NCBI GenBank assembly: GCA_003563255.1
Contig: PWSL01000368.1
Coordinates: 1-7,100 of the forward strand
Direction: 5' to 3'
Source: Desulfonatronospira sp.
Lineage (GTDB): Bacteria > Desulfobacterota > Desulfovibrionia > Desulfovibrionales > Desulfonatronovibrionaceae
DNA length: 7,100 bases
Every line of letters begins with the position of its first letter. The stretch's first letter is position 1. A program made the translations under genes and the position numbers. Under the pieces are notes generated by a model. It was given only the letters and a program-made list of their open reading frames with translations. It did not search any database and was not told where the DNA came from. Positions 1 through 6,626 of this stretch are shown here, one piece after another.

Positions 1-52
1 CGGGGGGAGCACCTAAGCTTAGTGTCCAAAAATGAAACAGTCCCATCTTATT

Positions 53-148
53 GTTCCCACGCTCTGCGTGGGAACATTCCCTGGACGCTCCGCGTCCACA
101 ATGACCGCAGGAGCGGTCGGGTTACGCTCCCACGCAGAGCGTGGGAGC
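53..148. repeat. Cluster of four REP-like hairpins
   Basis: Four perfect hairpins lie in 96 bases. They are 53-75 (10-bp stem, 3-nt loop, GTTCCCACGC...), 83-97 (6-bp stem GGACGC/GCGTCC), 103-118 (6-bp stem GACCGC/GCGGTC, 4-nt loop) and 126-148 (10-bp stem GCTCCCACGC...). The outer two are near-identical inverted copies of each other, and the inverted similarity runs into the flanks (TTATTG before the first, CGATAA after the last), so the whole block is a roughly 105-bp inverted unit. No ORF fits it. Modules of the same kind recur at 6627-6752. This resembles REP or BIME elements, which in many bacteria are spread by Y1 (REP-associated) transposases. That link is inferred; no transposase is present here. 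Confidence 0.8.
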
Positions 149-196
149 GATAAACCCCCAGATTATGCAGGCATTATGTAACACTTATTTTTTTGA

Positions 197-349
197 CAAA
201 CCCTTAGCAATTCATCGCCGATCATTCACCTGACCAAGATCGGCATGCTTGAGTTGTTGCACGCACTGTTCGGTCAAATATTGCGACCTGTGCGGACGGT
301 TCCGAAGTTCCGCAAGGGGCTTTATATAAAGACTTTATATAAATTCTAG
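197..349 (+). other. Possible coding remnant, 50 codons, no start codon
   Basis: An open stretch runs from just after a TGA at 194-196 to a TAG at 347-349. Its product is basic at the end (VRTVPKFRKGLYIKTLYKF) and has a hydrophobic middle (GMLELLHALFGQIL). There is no start codon at the left edge; the only internal ATG, at 245, has no ribosome binding site. The tail looks more like the C-terminal end of a real protein, possibly a transposase, than random translation, but I do not recognise the family. It directly follows the hairpin cluster, which would fit a decayed mobile element. A 7-bp inverted repeat (GCCGATC at 217-223, GATCGGC at 238-244) lies inside it. It could be chance. Confidence 0.2.
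320..343 (+). promoter_or_regulatory. Tandem pair of TTTATATAAA palindromes
   Basis: CTTTATATAAA occurs at 320-330 and again at 333-343, 13 bp apart. Each copy contains the 10-bp perfect palindrome TTTATATAAA. The pair lies 43 to 66 bp upstream of the ATG at 386, where a -10 element or an operator would be expected. No good -35 box pairs with either copy (TTCCGA at 300-305 is a poor match), so calling this a promoter or operator is inference from position and symmetry. Confidence 0.3.
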
Positions 350-385
350 AAATCATGCAATTTTTTACAGGCCAGGGGGACTGCC

Positions 386-1411
386 ATGATAAAAACCCTT
401 GTCAGTATGTCACTTGTTTTATTTCTCTCCATAGGTATTCTGGAAACAGCTGATGCGCTTGATTTGCAGCTGGTCAGGCAGGACAGAGGTTATTTTTCCA
501 TAAACACGCCGAAGGGATGGGACCTGCATGTTGCAGGGCAGTGCGCTGAACTGGCGTTTGTTCTGCGTGACAGGAATAATCCCCTTCGACAGATATTCCA
601 CTTTGGTTCCATTGGACCTGTCTATATGAGTCATCAACAGAAACAGATAGACGCCGATTATATGCAGATGGGGGGGTATCCTGTTCCCTGGGCTGAGATG
701 CCGGTAGTCAGCCCTTTAACTCCTGAAAACTTTCTGGCTAACTTTGAGCTGGTCACATCCACCCAAATTGCCAGACAGTTCATGCCCCAGGCTCCAAAAT
801 TGTCAAGCTTCACTTTAATCTCGTCAACTCCAGTAAGTTCACAGATATCTGGAGGTCAATCAGCTGTGTCGCGTGCCTTGTTTACTGAAGCGGGAGTTGT
901 GGGAGAAGGTCTGTTTACTTGTACAACCGCCCCTTTTATGCAGCATATGGGTGGACCGGGCGGCGGAAATGCGTATGCTTTTATGGTTTCTGGAGTAACA
1001 GCTCCTCAGGAAGAGTTTGCCGGTCTTCAGCCTGTTTTAGCCGAATCATTGTCCAGTTTTGTTGTGTCTTCCCAATATGTTCAACAGTGCATGGCAGCTT
1101 CGCAGGGAGCTTTTGAGCAGGTGATCCAGGCAGGCCAGACCCTTCGTGAGACTTCCGATATGATTGTTGATGGCTGGAGGGACAGGAACAGAACTTACGA
1201 TGTCATTGCACAAAAAAGAAGTGACGCCATGCTGGGATACAGCCGGGTCTACAACCCGGACGATGATGAAATATACCATGTTGACCCTGCTTTTTGGGAT
1301 CAATACGATAAGAACAGACATCTGTATGACATGGGTAACCTGGAAATGCTTTCAGGAAACGATTACGAGCAGTGGACACGTGTACCCCGGAATCAAACTG
1401 AAATCCGCTAA
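386..1411 (+). CDS. Exported protein of unknown function
   Basis: A 341-residue protein with a clear N-terminal signal peptide: Lys3, a hydrophobic core at about 4-19, and a likely signal peptidase I site after Ala-Asp-Ala at 22-24. It should be periplasmic, since there is no further membrane segment and no lipobox. The start is supported by AGGGGG at 374-379, six bases before the ATG. The mature N-terminus has a motif of the form YFSINTPKGW (36-45). A Gly-rich loop lies at 189-194. Three cysteines (53, 179, 235) could allow one disulfide. The C-terminal part (271-304) is dense in Tyr, Asp and Trp (YDVIAQKRSDAMLGYSRVY) and looks like a separate conserved module. I do not recognise an enzyme motif. 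It is on the same strand as the kinase downstream, but 224 bp of repeats lie between, so shared transcription is doubtful. Confidence 0.85.
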   Translation: MIKTLVSMSLVLFLSIGILETADALDLQLVRQDRGYFSINTPKGWDLHVAGQCAELAFVLRDRNNPLRQIFHFGSIGPVYMSHQQKQIDADYMQMGGYPVPWAEMPVVSPLTPENFLANFELVTSTQIARQFMPQAPKLSSFTLISSTPVSSQISGGQSAVSRALFTEAGVVGEGLFTCTTAPFMQHMGGPGGGNAYAFMVSGVTAPQEEFAGLQPVLAESLSSFVVSSQYVQQCMAASQGAFEQVIQAGQTLRETSDMIVDGWRDRNRTYDVIAQKRSDAMLGYSRVYNPDDDEIYHVDPAFWDQYDKNRHLYDMGNLEMLSGNDYEQWTRVPRNQTEIR

Positions 1412-1421
1412 AAAAACCTCC

Positions 1422-1492
1422 GGGGACTGGCTCTTTTGCCGCCTGTTTTTTTGTTCAATTGCAAGTTATCAAACGGCAAAGTGCCTGTCCCC
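1422..1492. repeat. Imperfect inverted repeat in the gap before the kinase
   Basis: The left arm 1422-1441 (GGGGACTGGCTCTTTTGCCG) and right arm 1474-1492 (CGGCAAAGTGCCTGTCCCC) are complementary apart from two mismatches and one extra T. The 32-nt loop contains a run of seven T (1446-1452). The arms begin 11 bases after the stop at 1411, so transcripts of the exported-protein gene would fold here. The T run is in the loop and not after the stem, so this is not a standard intrinsic terminator. A small mobile-element relic is the alternative. The rest of the gap (1493-1635) shows only the GGGACTGTCCC palindrome at 1565-1575 and no convincing promoter. Confidence 0.55.
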
Positions 1493-1564
1493 AAGTGAGA
1501 CAGGTTATCAATTTATAAGGTTCGCTGTAGTTATAGTCTGCTTTAGATTTTCAAAAAAACGTAC

Positions 1565-1575
1565 GGGACTGTCCC
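1565..1575. repeat. GGGACTGTCCC palindrome, recurring
   Basis: This is an 11-nt odd palindrome (5-bp arms around a central T). It recurs as its reverse complement at 7068-7078, where the shared context extends to CGGGACTGTCCCAA, and a partial copy (ACAGTCCCA) sits at 37-45. Related GGGGAC and GTCCCC ends form the arms of the inverted repeat at 1422-1492. It appears to be a recurring fragment of an interspersed repeat family, not a regulator site, but this cannot be decided from one window. Confidence 0.45.
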
Positions 1576-1635
1576 AAATATGAATTAAGGCAAGATATTT
1601 TAACTCACGGGCACAGTTTCAGTTGGTGATGAAGA

Positions 1636-4203
1636 ATGAAAATGCAGAAAAACGGCAATAAAGAGGCTTATCAAAAGAAAAGTTCATGGTTCAAAAGCTC
1701 TATGGGGGTGCAGTCCAAGTTTTTGCTGGGAACCGGCTTGATTCTGCTGGCAGTGTGTCTGGTGAGTGCATTTGTGATCTATTATCATGAAAAGCGCCAG
1801 ATGGAAATGGACGCCCTGGCCAAGTCCGAGCTGGTCATGGGTGCTGTGGATGCCAGCAGGAATTACGTCCGGGAGGTGCTGAGGCCTGCCATGTACGAGA
1901 AATACGGTCAGGATCACTTTATGCTCGAGGCCATGTCTACATCTTATGTAGGCAGGTCTGTCATGGAAAGATTCGCTCCCGCCCTGGAAGAATTTGATTA
2001 CAGGCGGGTGGCCATCAATGCCAGAAATTTCGATTTTGAAGCCAACGAGCTGGAAAGGGAGAAGATCGAGCATTTTGCTGAGCAGGGGAAAAAAGGTGAA
2101 TGGCAGGGCGTAGTGAGCGTCAACGGAAAGGATCAGTTCAAAAGATATCGTCCTGTGGTCTTTGAAGGCGAGTGTATGCGCTGTCACGGGGCACCTGAAG
2201 ATGCTCCAGCTGTGCTGGTGGAGATGTATGGCGGCGAGAGGGGATTCGGGCGCAGCGAGGGCGAACTTGCCGGGCTGAGCGTGGTGAGCATTCCAGTGGA
2301 AGCAGCCATGGCTCAGGTCAGGGAAAAGGCCTTTTCCGTTTTTCTGGTGGTTTTCCTTGGAGTCTCCATCGTATTTATTGCCTTGAGTTTTTTTTTCAAC
2401 CGCATGGTGGTGACCAACCTCCGCGGTCTTCTGGAGATATTCAGGGATGAAGCTGACAGTCACCATGCAAATCTGGTGCATATACCCAGCCGGGGGATAG
2501 ATGCCGGCGACGAACTCAATGAACTGACCGATGCTGCCTCCAGCATGGCGGAACACCTGCGCAGCACCAGGGAGCAACTCAGGCAGTATGCCCAGAACCT
2601 GGAGGTCAAGGTTCAGGAGAGAACCAGGGCTCTCAGGGATTCTGAGGAACGTCTTCAGGCCCAGGTCAGGGCCAGGAACCAGGAGCTGCAGACTCTGAAC
2701 GTTCTGGCTGAGCTCACAACACAGGCGGTCGCTCTTTCGGAAATACTGCCACAGGTTCTGCACTGGACCCTGAAGACCTTCCCGGCACGGGGGGCAGGGA
2801 TTTATCTTTACCATGAAAATCAGCGTCTGCTCGTTCTGCAGTACCATGAGAACTCTCCAGGATTAAGAACAAAGGTGTCCATCCAGGATGACGACCGGCC
2901 GGTAAGCATGTACAAGCCCCAGGACCTGGAAGAATCCATTGTCCAGGCCGCCTGCGGACAGGTCAGCTATTTCGACTGCAGGCAGAATTCCGGTTGTTTG
3001 AACATTCCTCTTTGCTGCCGGGGACGGGTGCTCGGGGTCATGACTTTTTCCGGGGTGAATGAAAATGAACTCACCAGCGAGATGCACAGCCTTCTGGCTT
3101 CCATAGGACGGCAGATAGGTATCGCCGTGGAAAGCCTGCAGAACATGGAAAAACTCCTGCAGAGCAAGGAGCTTCTGCAATCGGTTTTTGACGGCATCAC
3201 CGACCAGGTGATCCTGATGGACAGGGATTTTCGCATCAGAATGGTAAATAAGGCCTATACGCGTATTTATAACGTGGAAATGGACGAGGTCATCGGAAGG
3301 AGGTGTTTTGAGATTCATGGCAGCGGGGCAAGGCCATGCCAGGAGTGTGGACTCAAGCAAGTGATGCAGACCAGGGCCCCGGTGGTTCACGAGACCCGTT
3401 GTCCTTTACCGGAAGGCATTTTCCAGGTGAATTGTTATCCTGTACTGGATGAGTCGGGCGAAGTAGAAAAGGTGGTCCGTTATGTCAAAGAAGTAACCGA
3501 TCAAAAGCAGATGGAGCAAAAGATCCAGCAGACTGAAAAGCTGGTGGCTATGGGGCAACTGGCGGCCGGTGTGGCCCATGAAATAAATAATCCCCTGGGA
3601 GTGATTCTTTGTTACGTGGATCTTTTGAAGCGTCAGCTTTCCGAAACGCCCCAGGGACAGCAGGACCTGGTCACCATCGAAAAGCAGGCCCGCAACTGCA
3701 AGCGCATTGTCAGCGATCTTCTGGAATTCGCCCGCAGTGGAGAGACCAGTAAGCACACCGCCTCATTGAACCAGACCCTGGAAGAGGTCCTGGGCATGGT
3801 GGGCGAGCAGTTCAAAAAACAGGGGGTGCAGATAGAGGTGGACCTGGATCACGATCTGCCGCAGATGGACATGGACACCAACAAAATCAAGCAGGTGTTC
3901 ATGAATCTGTTGATGAACGCCCGCCAGGCCATGGATGACAGGGATGGTAAAATGCACATAAGCACCAGTTACTCTGAGCAGGAAAGTGTGGCCAGAGTGG
4001 TTTTCTGGGACAACGGCGAAGGAGTTCCGGAGTATATGCAGGGCAAGATATTCGATCCATTTTTCAGCACCAAGCGCACAGGAGAGGGGACAGGGCTTGG
4101 TCTTTCCGTGAGTTACGGGATTGTCCGTGAGCACGGGGGAGAAATCAATGTCGAGAGCCGGCTGGGTGAATGGACCAGGTTTGTTATTGAACTGCCGGTT
4201 TGA
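1636..4203 (+). CDS. Membrane haem-c multi-sensor histidine kinase
   Basis: An 855-residue sensor kinase. Domains in order: membrane segment 1 (29-50); a periplasmic sensor of the DUF3365/Tll0287-like type with one haem-c motif CMRCH (180-184) followed by the family-typical GAPEDAP and YGGERGFG stretches; membrane segment 2 (233-254); a HAMP-like linker (255-310); a coiled coil (312-353); a GAF domain (about 354-502); a PAS domain (about 511-622); HisKA with the phospho-acceptor His648 in HEINNPL; and HATPase_c with N box Asn761, G1 DNGEG (792-796), FDPFFSTK (806-813) and G2 GEGTGLGL (816-823). All catalytic boxes are intact, so it should be active. The family binds haem covalently outside the membrane and is thought to sense redox state or a small ligand. 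Cysteines cluster in the GAF (440, 448, 454, 460, 461) and PAS (557, 568, 571, 589) domains. The start has a modest GGTGA at 1625-1629. Its partner is the regulator at 4465, 261 bp downstream. Confidence 0.95.
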   Translation: MKMQKNGNKEAYQKKSSWFKSSMGVQSKFLLGTGLILLAVCLVSAFVIYYHEKRQMEMDALAKSELVMGAVDASRNYVREVLRPAMYEKYGQDHFMLEAMSTSYVGRSVMERFAPALEEFDYRRVAINARNFDFEANELEREKIEHFAEQGKKGEWQGVVSVNGKDQFKRYRPVVFEGECMRCHGAPEDAPAVLVEMYGGERGFGRSEGELAGLSVVSIPVEAAMAQVREKAFSVFLVVFLGVSIVFIALSFFFNRMVVTNLRGLLEIFRDEADSHHANLVHIPSRGIDAGDELNELTDAASSMAEHLRSTREQLRQYAQNLEVKVQERTRALRDSEERLQAQVRARNQELQTLNVLAELTTQAVALSEILPQVLHWTLKTFPARGAGIYLYHENQRLLVLQYHENSPGLRTKVSIQDDDRPVSMYKPQDLEESIVQAACGQVSYFDCRQNSGCLNIPLCCRGRVLGVMTFSGVNENELTSEMHSLLASIGRQIGIAVESLQNMEKLLQSKELLQSVFDGITDQVILMDRDFRIRMVNKAYTRIYNVEMDEVIGRRCFEIHGSGARPCQECGLKQVMQTRAPVVHETRCPLPEGIFQVNCYPVLDESGEVEKVVRYVKEVTDQKQMEQKIQQTEKLVAMGQLAAGVAHEINNPLGVILCYVDLLKRQLSETPQGQQDLVTIEKQARNCKRIVSDLLEFARSGETSKHTASLNQTLEEVLGMVGEQFKKQGVQIEVDLDHDLPQMDMDTNKIKQVFMNLLMNARQAMDDRDGKMHISTSYSEQESVARVVFWDNGEGVPEYMQGKIFDPFFSTKRTGEGTGLGLSVSYGIVREHGGEINVESRLGEWTRFVIELPV

Positions 4204-4440
4204 GTATGGGGCCTCGGGCATGGGAAGAAGTATGTAAGTATGGGAGTATGGGGGTATGGGAGTTTCACGGGGCAGGCATGGGGCATGGATTTAAGAATTG
4301 AGGGATTGGGGGATTCAGGCATTGAGGAATTCGGAATTGAAGAATTGGGAGATTGGGGGAAGTGAGGGGCATGGGGAAGAAGTATGTAAGTATGTGAGTG
4401 GGGTATGGGGAAGAAGAGGGGGAGGTAGTTTTGAAGAGTC
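4204..4440. repeat. Octamer repeat region between kinase and regulator
   Basis: This is purine-rich, C-poor DNA built from 8-bp units. Five units of the AGTATGGG type run from 4229 to 4268. Eight units of a second type, with an ATT core (GGATTGGG, GAATTGAG), run from 4295 to 4357 with one 1-nt slip. A 25-26 nt block starting GCATGGG and ending AAGTATG is directly repeated at 4218-4242 and 4369-4394, differing by one G. Reading frames across it on either strand are low-complexity artefacts, because 8 is not a multiple of 3. The same two unit families appear, in the opposite orientation, at 6823-7014. The region separates two genes that would normally be adjacent; no promoter or terminator is evident in it. 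Confidence 0.85.
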
Positions 4441-4464
4441 GTGGGCTGGAAAAACGGGGAGTAT

Positions 4465-5880
4465 ATGAGCAAGCAACGCTTGATGATAATAGATGATGAA
4501 AAGGATATGCTGCAGGGGTTGTCGCGGATTCTGCCCCAGGAGCTTGAAGGTGTCGATGTGGAGACATTTTCCAGTGCCTTGAGTGGGCTGGAATCCATTA
4601 AGAAGCAGTCTGTGGACGTGCTGCTACTGGATATCCGCATGCCGGAAATGGACGGCATGGAAGTTTTGACAGCGGTCAAGGAGATTGATCCCTGGATAAC
4701 TGTGGTGATGATAACCGCTTATGGAAGTATAGAAACTGCGGTGGAGGCCATTAAGAAAGGAGCCTATGACTTCATTACCAAACCTTTTGAGATTCCGGAT
4801 CTGGTTCGGGTCCTGAACAAAGCCCTGGAGAGAAGCCTGCTTATCCGGGAAAACATGAACCTGCGTAAAAAGGTCTCTGAAAGAGAACCTTTTGCAGACT
4901 TTGTGGGCCAGTCTCCGCCCATGCGCCGTTTATACGACGGTATACAGGCCCTGGCTGGTACAGACTACACAGTATTGATCAGAGGCGAATCGGGAACCGG
5001 CAAGGAACTGGTGGCCAGGGCCCTGCATGAATTAAGTCCCCGCAGCAGTCGCAGGATGGTCACTGTCAACTGCCCGGCCATTCCTGAGCACCTGCTGGAA
5101 AGCGAGCTTTTCGGGCATAAAAAGGGGGCATTCACCGGGGCTGAGCAGAACCACAGCGGGATGTTTCTGGAGGCGGACCAGTCCACCCTTCTGCTGGACG
5201 AAATAGGGGATCTGCCGGTATCCACACAGATCAAGCTTTTGCGGGTATTGCAGGAAAGAGAAGTCCGGCCTCTGGGTTCGGATAAGCCCCGAAAGGTTGA
5301 TGTGCGCATTCTGTCCTGCACCAACCAGGATCTGGAAGCCAGGATACAGGATCGAAGCTTTCGCGATGACCTTTACTACCGTTTGAATGTTGTCACCCTG
5401 CGCACTCCTTCCCTTTCCGAGATCACAGAGGATATTCCTCTCCTGGCCGATCATTTCCTGCGCAGTGTCTGCAATGAGCTGGGCCTGCCCCAGAAACGCT
5501 TCAGCGTGGCCGCCATACAGTCCATGATGCACAAATCCTGGCCGGGCAATGTGCGCGAGCTGCAGAATTTTCTCCGCAGGGTGGCTCTTTTTTCCCCTGA
5601 GGAAGAAATAGGAGCTGCGGATATCCGCGCTGCCCAGGACAGTCTGTATGGCTCGGCTGCCGAGAGCCGGCAGGGCGAAGAGAGTAACGGCAAGGCGGTC
5701 AAGCCTTACCAGCAGGCCAAGGAGGAGCTCCTGGAGAATTTTACCCGGGAATATATAACCAGGCTGCTGGGCCAGACCGAGGGCAATGTGACCCGGGCCT
5801 CTGATATAGCCGGCATAAGCCGTACAGCCCTGCAGAAGATAATGCGCAGGTACGAAATCCGCTCCGAGGATTTCAGGTAG
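4465..5880 (+). CDS. Sigma-54-dependent response regulator, NtrC family
   Basis: A 471-residue, three-domain activator. The receiver (about 4-118) has acidic residues Asp10, Asp11 and Glu12, phospho-acceptor Asp56 (LLLDIRMPEMDG), Thr84 and Lys106. The AAA+ domain (about 145-375) has Walker A GESGTGKE (174-181), the sigma-54 contact loop GAFTGA (221-226), Walker B LLLDEIGD (242-249), an arginine-finger region near FRDDLYYRL (299-307) and WPGNVRELQN (359-368). The Fis-type helix-turn-helix is at about 438-463 (GNVTRASDIAGISRTALQK). The length is normal for the family. Once phosphorylated it should oligomerise, hydrolyse ATP and open sigma-54 promoters. I chose ATG 4465 over an in-frame GTG at 4441 because the receiver fold starts at residue 5 from this ATG and GGGGAG (4456-4461) precedes it, although the spacing is short (3 nt). 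The kinase at 1636-4203 is the obvious partner. Targets are not visible here. Confidence 0.96.
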   Translation: MSKQRLMIIDDEKDMLQGLSRILPQELEGVDVETFSSALSGLESIKKQSVDVLLLDIRMPEMDGMEVLTAVKEIDPWITVVMITAYGSIETAVEAIKKGAYDFITKPFEIPDLVRVLNKALERSLLIRENMNLRKKVSEREPFADFVGQSPPMRRLYDGIQALAGTDYTVLIRGESGTGKELVARALHELSPRSSRRMVTVNCPAIPEHLLESELFGHKKGAFTGAEQNHSGMFLEADQSTLLLDEIGDLPVSTQIKLLRVLQEREVRPLGSDKPRKVDVRILSCTNQDLEARIQDRSFRDDLYYRLNVVTLRTPSLSEITEDIPLLADHFLRSVCNELGLPQKRFSVAAIQSMMHKSWPGNVRELQNFLRRVALFSPEEEIGAADIRAAQDSLYGSAAESRQGEESNGKAVKPYQQAKEELLENFTREYITRLLGQTEGNVTRASDIAGISRTALQKIMRRYEIRSEDFR

Positions 5881-5951
5881 ATGTTACGAAAGTTTAGTCT
5901 TGAGCACAAGCTGAACTTGCGATAGATCGTTTTTATATTTCGCTATGTAAT

Positions 5952-5960
5952 GGAGGAGGT
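5952..5960 (+). promoter_or_regulatory. Strong ribosome binding site fixing the antitoxin start
   Basis: GGAGGAGGT includes the core AGGAGGT (5954-5960), seven bases before ATG 5968 and ten before ATG 5971. It rules out the upstream in-frame ATG at 5950, which would place the Shine-Dalgarno inside the coding region. Confidence 0.85.
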
Positions 5961-5967
5961 CAATATA

Positions 5968-6204
5968 ATGATGAATTTTGACAGGATTTCTTTTGACACA
6001 AAAGTGATGGGTGGCAAGCCCTGTATACTGGGGAAACGGGTTACCGTAGGAACTATTGTGGGTCTAGTGGCCTCAGGGCATTCTAAAGAGAAAATCCTGG
6101 AGCTGTACCCTTATTTAGAAGCACAAGATATTGATGAAGCTCTAAAATATGCTGCCTGGCGAGTTGAAGAGATAGATCTTCCTCTGGAAAGAGACACCGC
6201 ATGA
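5968..6204 (+). CDS. DUF433 family antitoxin
   Basis: A 78-residue protein. The stretch GGKPCILGKRVTVGTIVGLV followed by ASGHSKEKILELYP and DIDEALKYAAW is the typical DUF433 pattern: a winged-helix DNA-binding fold, with the helix-turn-helix around SKEKILELYPYLEAQDIDEAL. Members usually sit directly before a DUF5615 (PIN-like) toxin, neutralise it and repress the operon. The C-terminal tail (VEEIDLPLERDTA) would be the toxin-binding part. The stop overlaps the start of the downstream reading frame as ATGA (6201-6204), the usual arrangement for translational coupling. That toxin frame is broken, so this antitoxin appears to be an orphan. ATG 5971 is an almost equal alternative start. No clear promoter or terminator could be placed in the 87 bp after the regulator, so read-through from the regulator gene is possible. 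Confidence 0.88.
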   Translation: MMNFDRISFDTKVMGGKPCILGKRVTVGTIVGLVASGHSKEKILELYPYLEAQDIDEALKYAAWRVEEIDLPLERDTA

Positions 6205-6339
6205 AAATCTTGCTGGATATGAACCTTACTCCAAAATGGGTAGAGGTTCTTACAGCTTGAAGGATATCTTGAGGAAGGGGCACTGGTTGTTATAGATGAA
6301 TCAAAATTTAGAGCGCGCATTCTGCCATTTTTTAAATAA
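6201..6339 (+). pseudogene. DUF5615 PIN-like toxin, internally deleted
   Basis: Translation from ATG 6201 gives MKILLDMNLTPKWVEVLTA and then TGA at 6258-6260. The first 19 residues match the conserved DUF5615 N-terminus, including the Asp in LLDMNL that contributes to the active site. From about 6253, shifted by one base, the frame reads QLEGYLEEGALVVIDESKFR and ends ARILPFFK at TAA 6337-6339, which matches the family's C-terminus (GALVVID...RILP). Both ends of one toxin are therefore present, but the middle is missing: the whole remnant is 139 bp, against roughly 110-120 codons for intact members. The lost part would hold the remaining acidic residues of the PIN-like active site. It is translationally coupled to the antitoxin. 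A functional nuclease is not possible; a short peptide could still be made. Confidence 0.8.
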
Positions 6340-6474
6340 GGATTGCGGCAGCTCTGGGCACTCTCAGTCAGGTGCATCCTTGCAAGAATTGCGTTTGACC
6401 CTGGTGAATTACTGCCGAATTTTTTTAATATTGCTGGATTTATGGAGACGGATGGATGTTGGGAAGAGAAAATT
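6340..6474. other. Unassigned gap between toxin remnant and tRNA
   Basis: These 135 bp lie downstream of both the toxin remnant (+ strand) and tRNA-His (- strand), which converge here. A 47-codon stretch is open on the + strand (frame from about 6344, reading LRQLWALSVRCILARIAFDPGE...) but has no start codon or ribosome binding site and runs into the tRNA. I see no hairpin followed by a T run for either transcript. Confidence 0.4.
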
Positions 6475-6551
6475 TGGGGTGAGTGATGGGACTTGAACCC
6501 ACGACCCCCAGGGCCACAACCTGGTGCTCTGCCGACTGAGCTACACTCACC
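6475..6551 (-). tRNA. tRNA-His (anticodon GUG)
   Basis: The minus strand folds as a complete cloverleaf. The acceptor stem GGTGAGTG/CACTCACC has 8 bp, the extra pair being G-1 opposite C73, the hallmark that histidyl-tRNA synthetase requires. The D arm is GCTCAGTCGGCAGAGC, the anticodon stem CCAGG/CCTGG has loop TTGTGGC with anticodon GTG (plus-strand 6515-6517), the variable loop follows, and the T arm is GTGGGTTCAAGTCCCAT. The CCA tail is encoded (6475-6477). A promoter lies directly upstream at 6573-6601. No terminator was found downstream. The gene is the one clearly housekeeping feature in the window. Confidence 0.97.
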
Positions 6552-6572
6552 ATAATGATGCGTAAGTTTGGA

Positions 6573-6601
6573 AATATAACCCCACACGCGGGTTTGGTCA
6601 A
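6573..6601 (-). promoter_or_regulatory. Sigma-70 promoter of tRNA-His
   Basis: On the minus strand the -35 box TTGACC (6596-6601) is followed by an exact 17-bp spacer and the -10 box TATATT (6573-6578). Transcription would start near 6566, giving a leader of about 15 nt before G-1 of the tRNA at 6551. Both boxes match the consensus in five of six positions, and the placement fits a stable-RNA promoter. Confidence 0.8.
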
Positions 6602-6626
6602 GGGAAAAATTGTGGGAATATTCTTC

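Noticed and set aside
1426..1442. Sigma-54 -24/-12 promoter (TGG, 10 bases, GC) before the kinase
   Set aside because: The GG-N10-GC spacing is right, but the bases before the GC are CC and not TT and the -24 element lacks CAC, so it is too weak to claim, even with a sigma-54 activator next door.
1422..1452. Intrinsic terminator for the exported-protein gene (T7 run at 1446-1452)
   Set aside because: The bases just before the T run form only a 3-bp stem (GGC/GCC). The larger inverted repeat places the T run in its loop, not after the stem.
1684..2847. Long open frame (387 codons) on the minus strand inside the kinase gene
   Set aside because: It lies wholly antisense to a gene with clear domains, has no recognisable domain or ribosome binding site, and its composition is what the complement of the kinase codons would give.
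4441..4464. GTG 4441 as start of the response regulator
   Set aside because: It would add eight residues before a receiver domain that normally starts within about five residues, and no ribosome binding site fits it.
4113..4679. Ser/Pro-rich 188-codon frame on the minus strand across the kinase-regulator gap
   Set aside because: Its Pro- and Ser-rich sequence is a translation of the purine-rich octamer repeats on the other strand, and both its ends overlap real genes.
5889..5938. Terminator after the response regulator
   Set aside because: CAAG/CTTG and CGAT-AG-ATCG followed by TTTTT are suggestive, but the stems are 4 bp and the second loop has only two bases.
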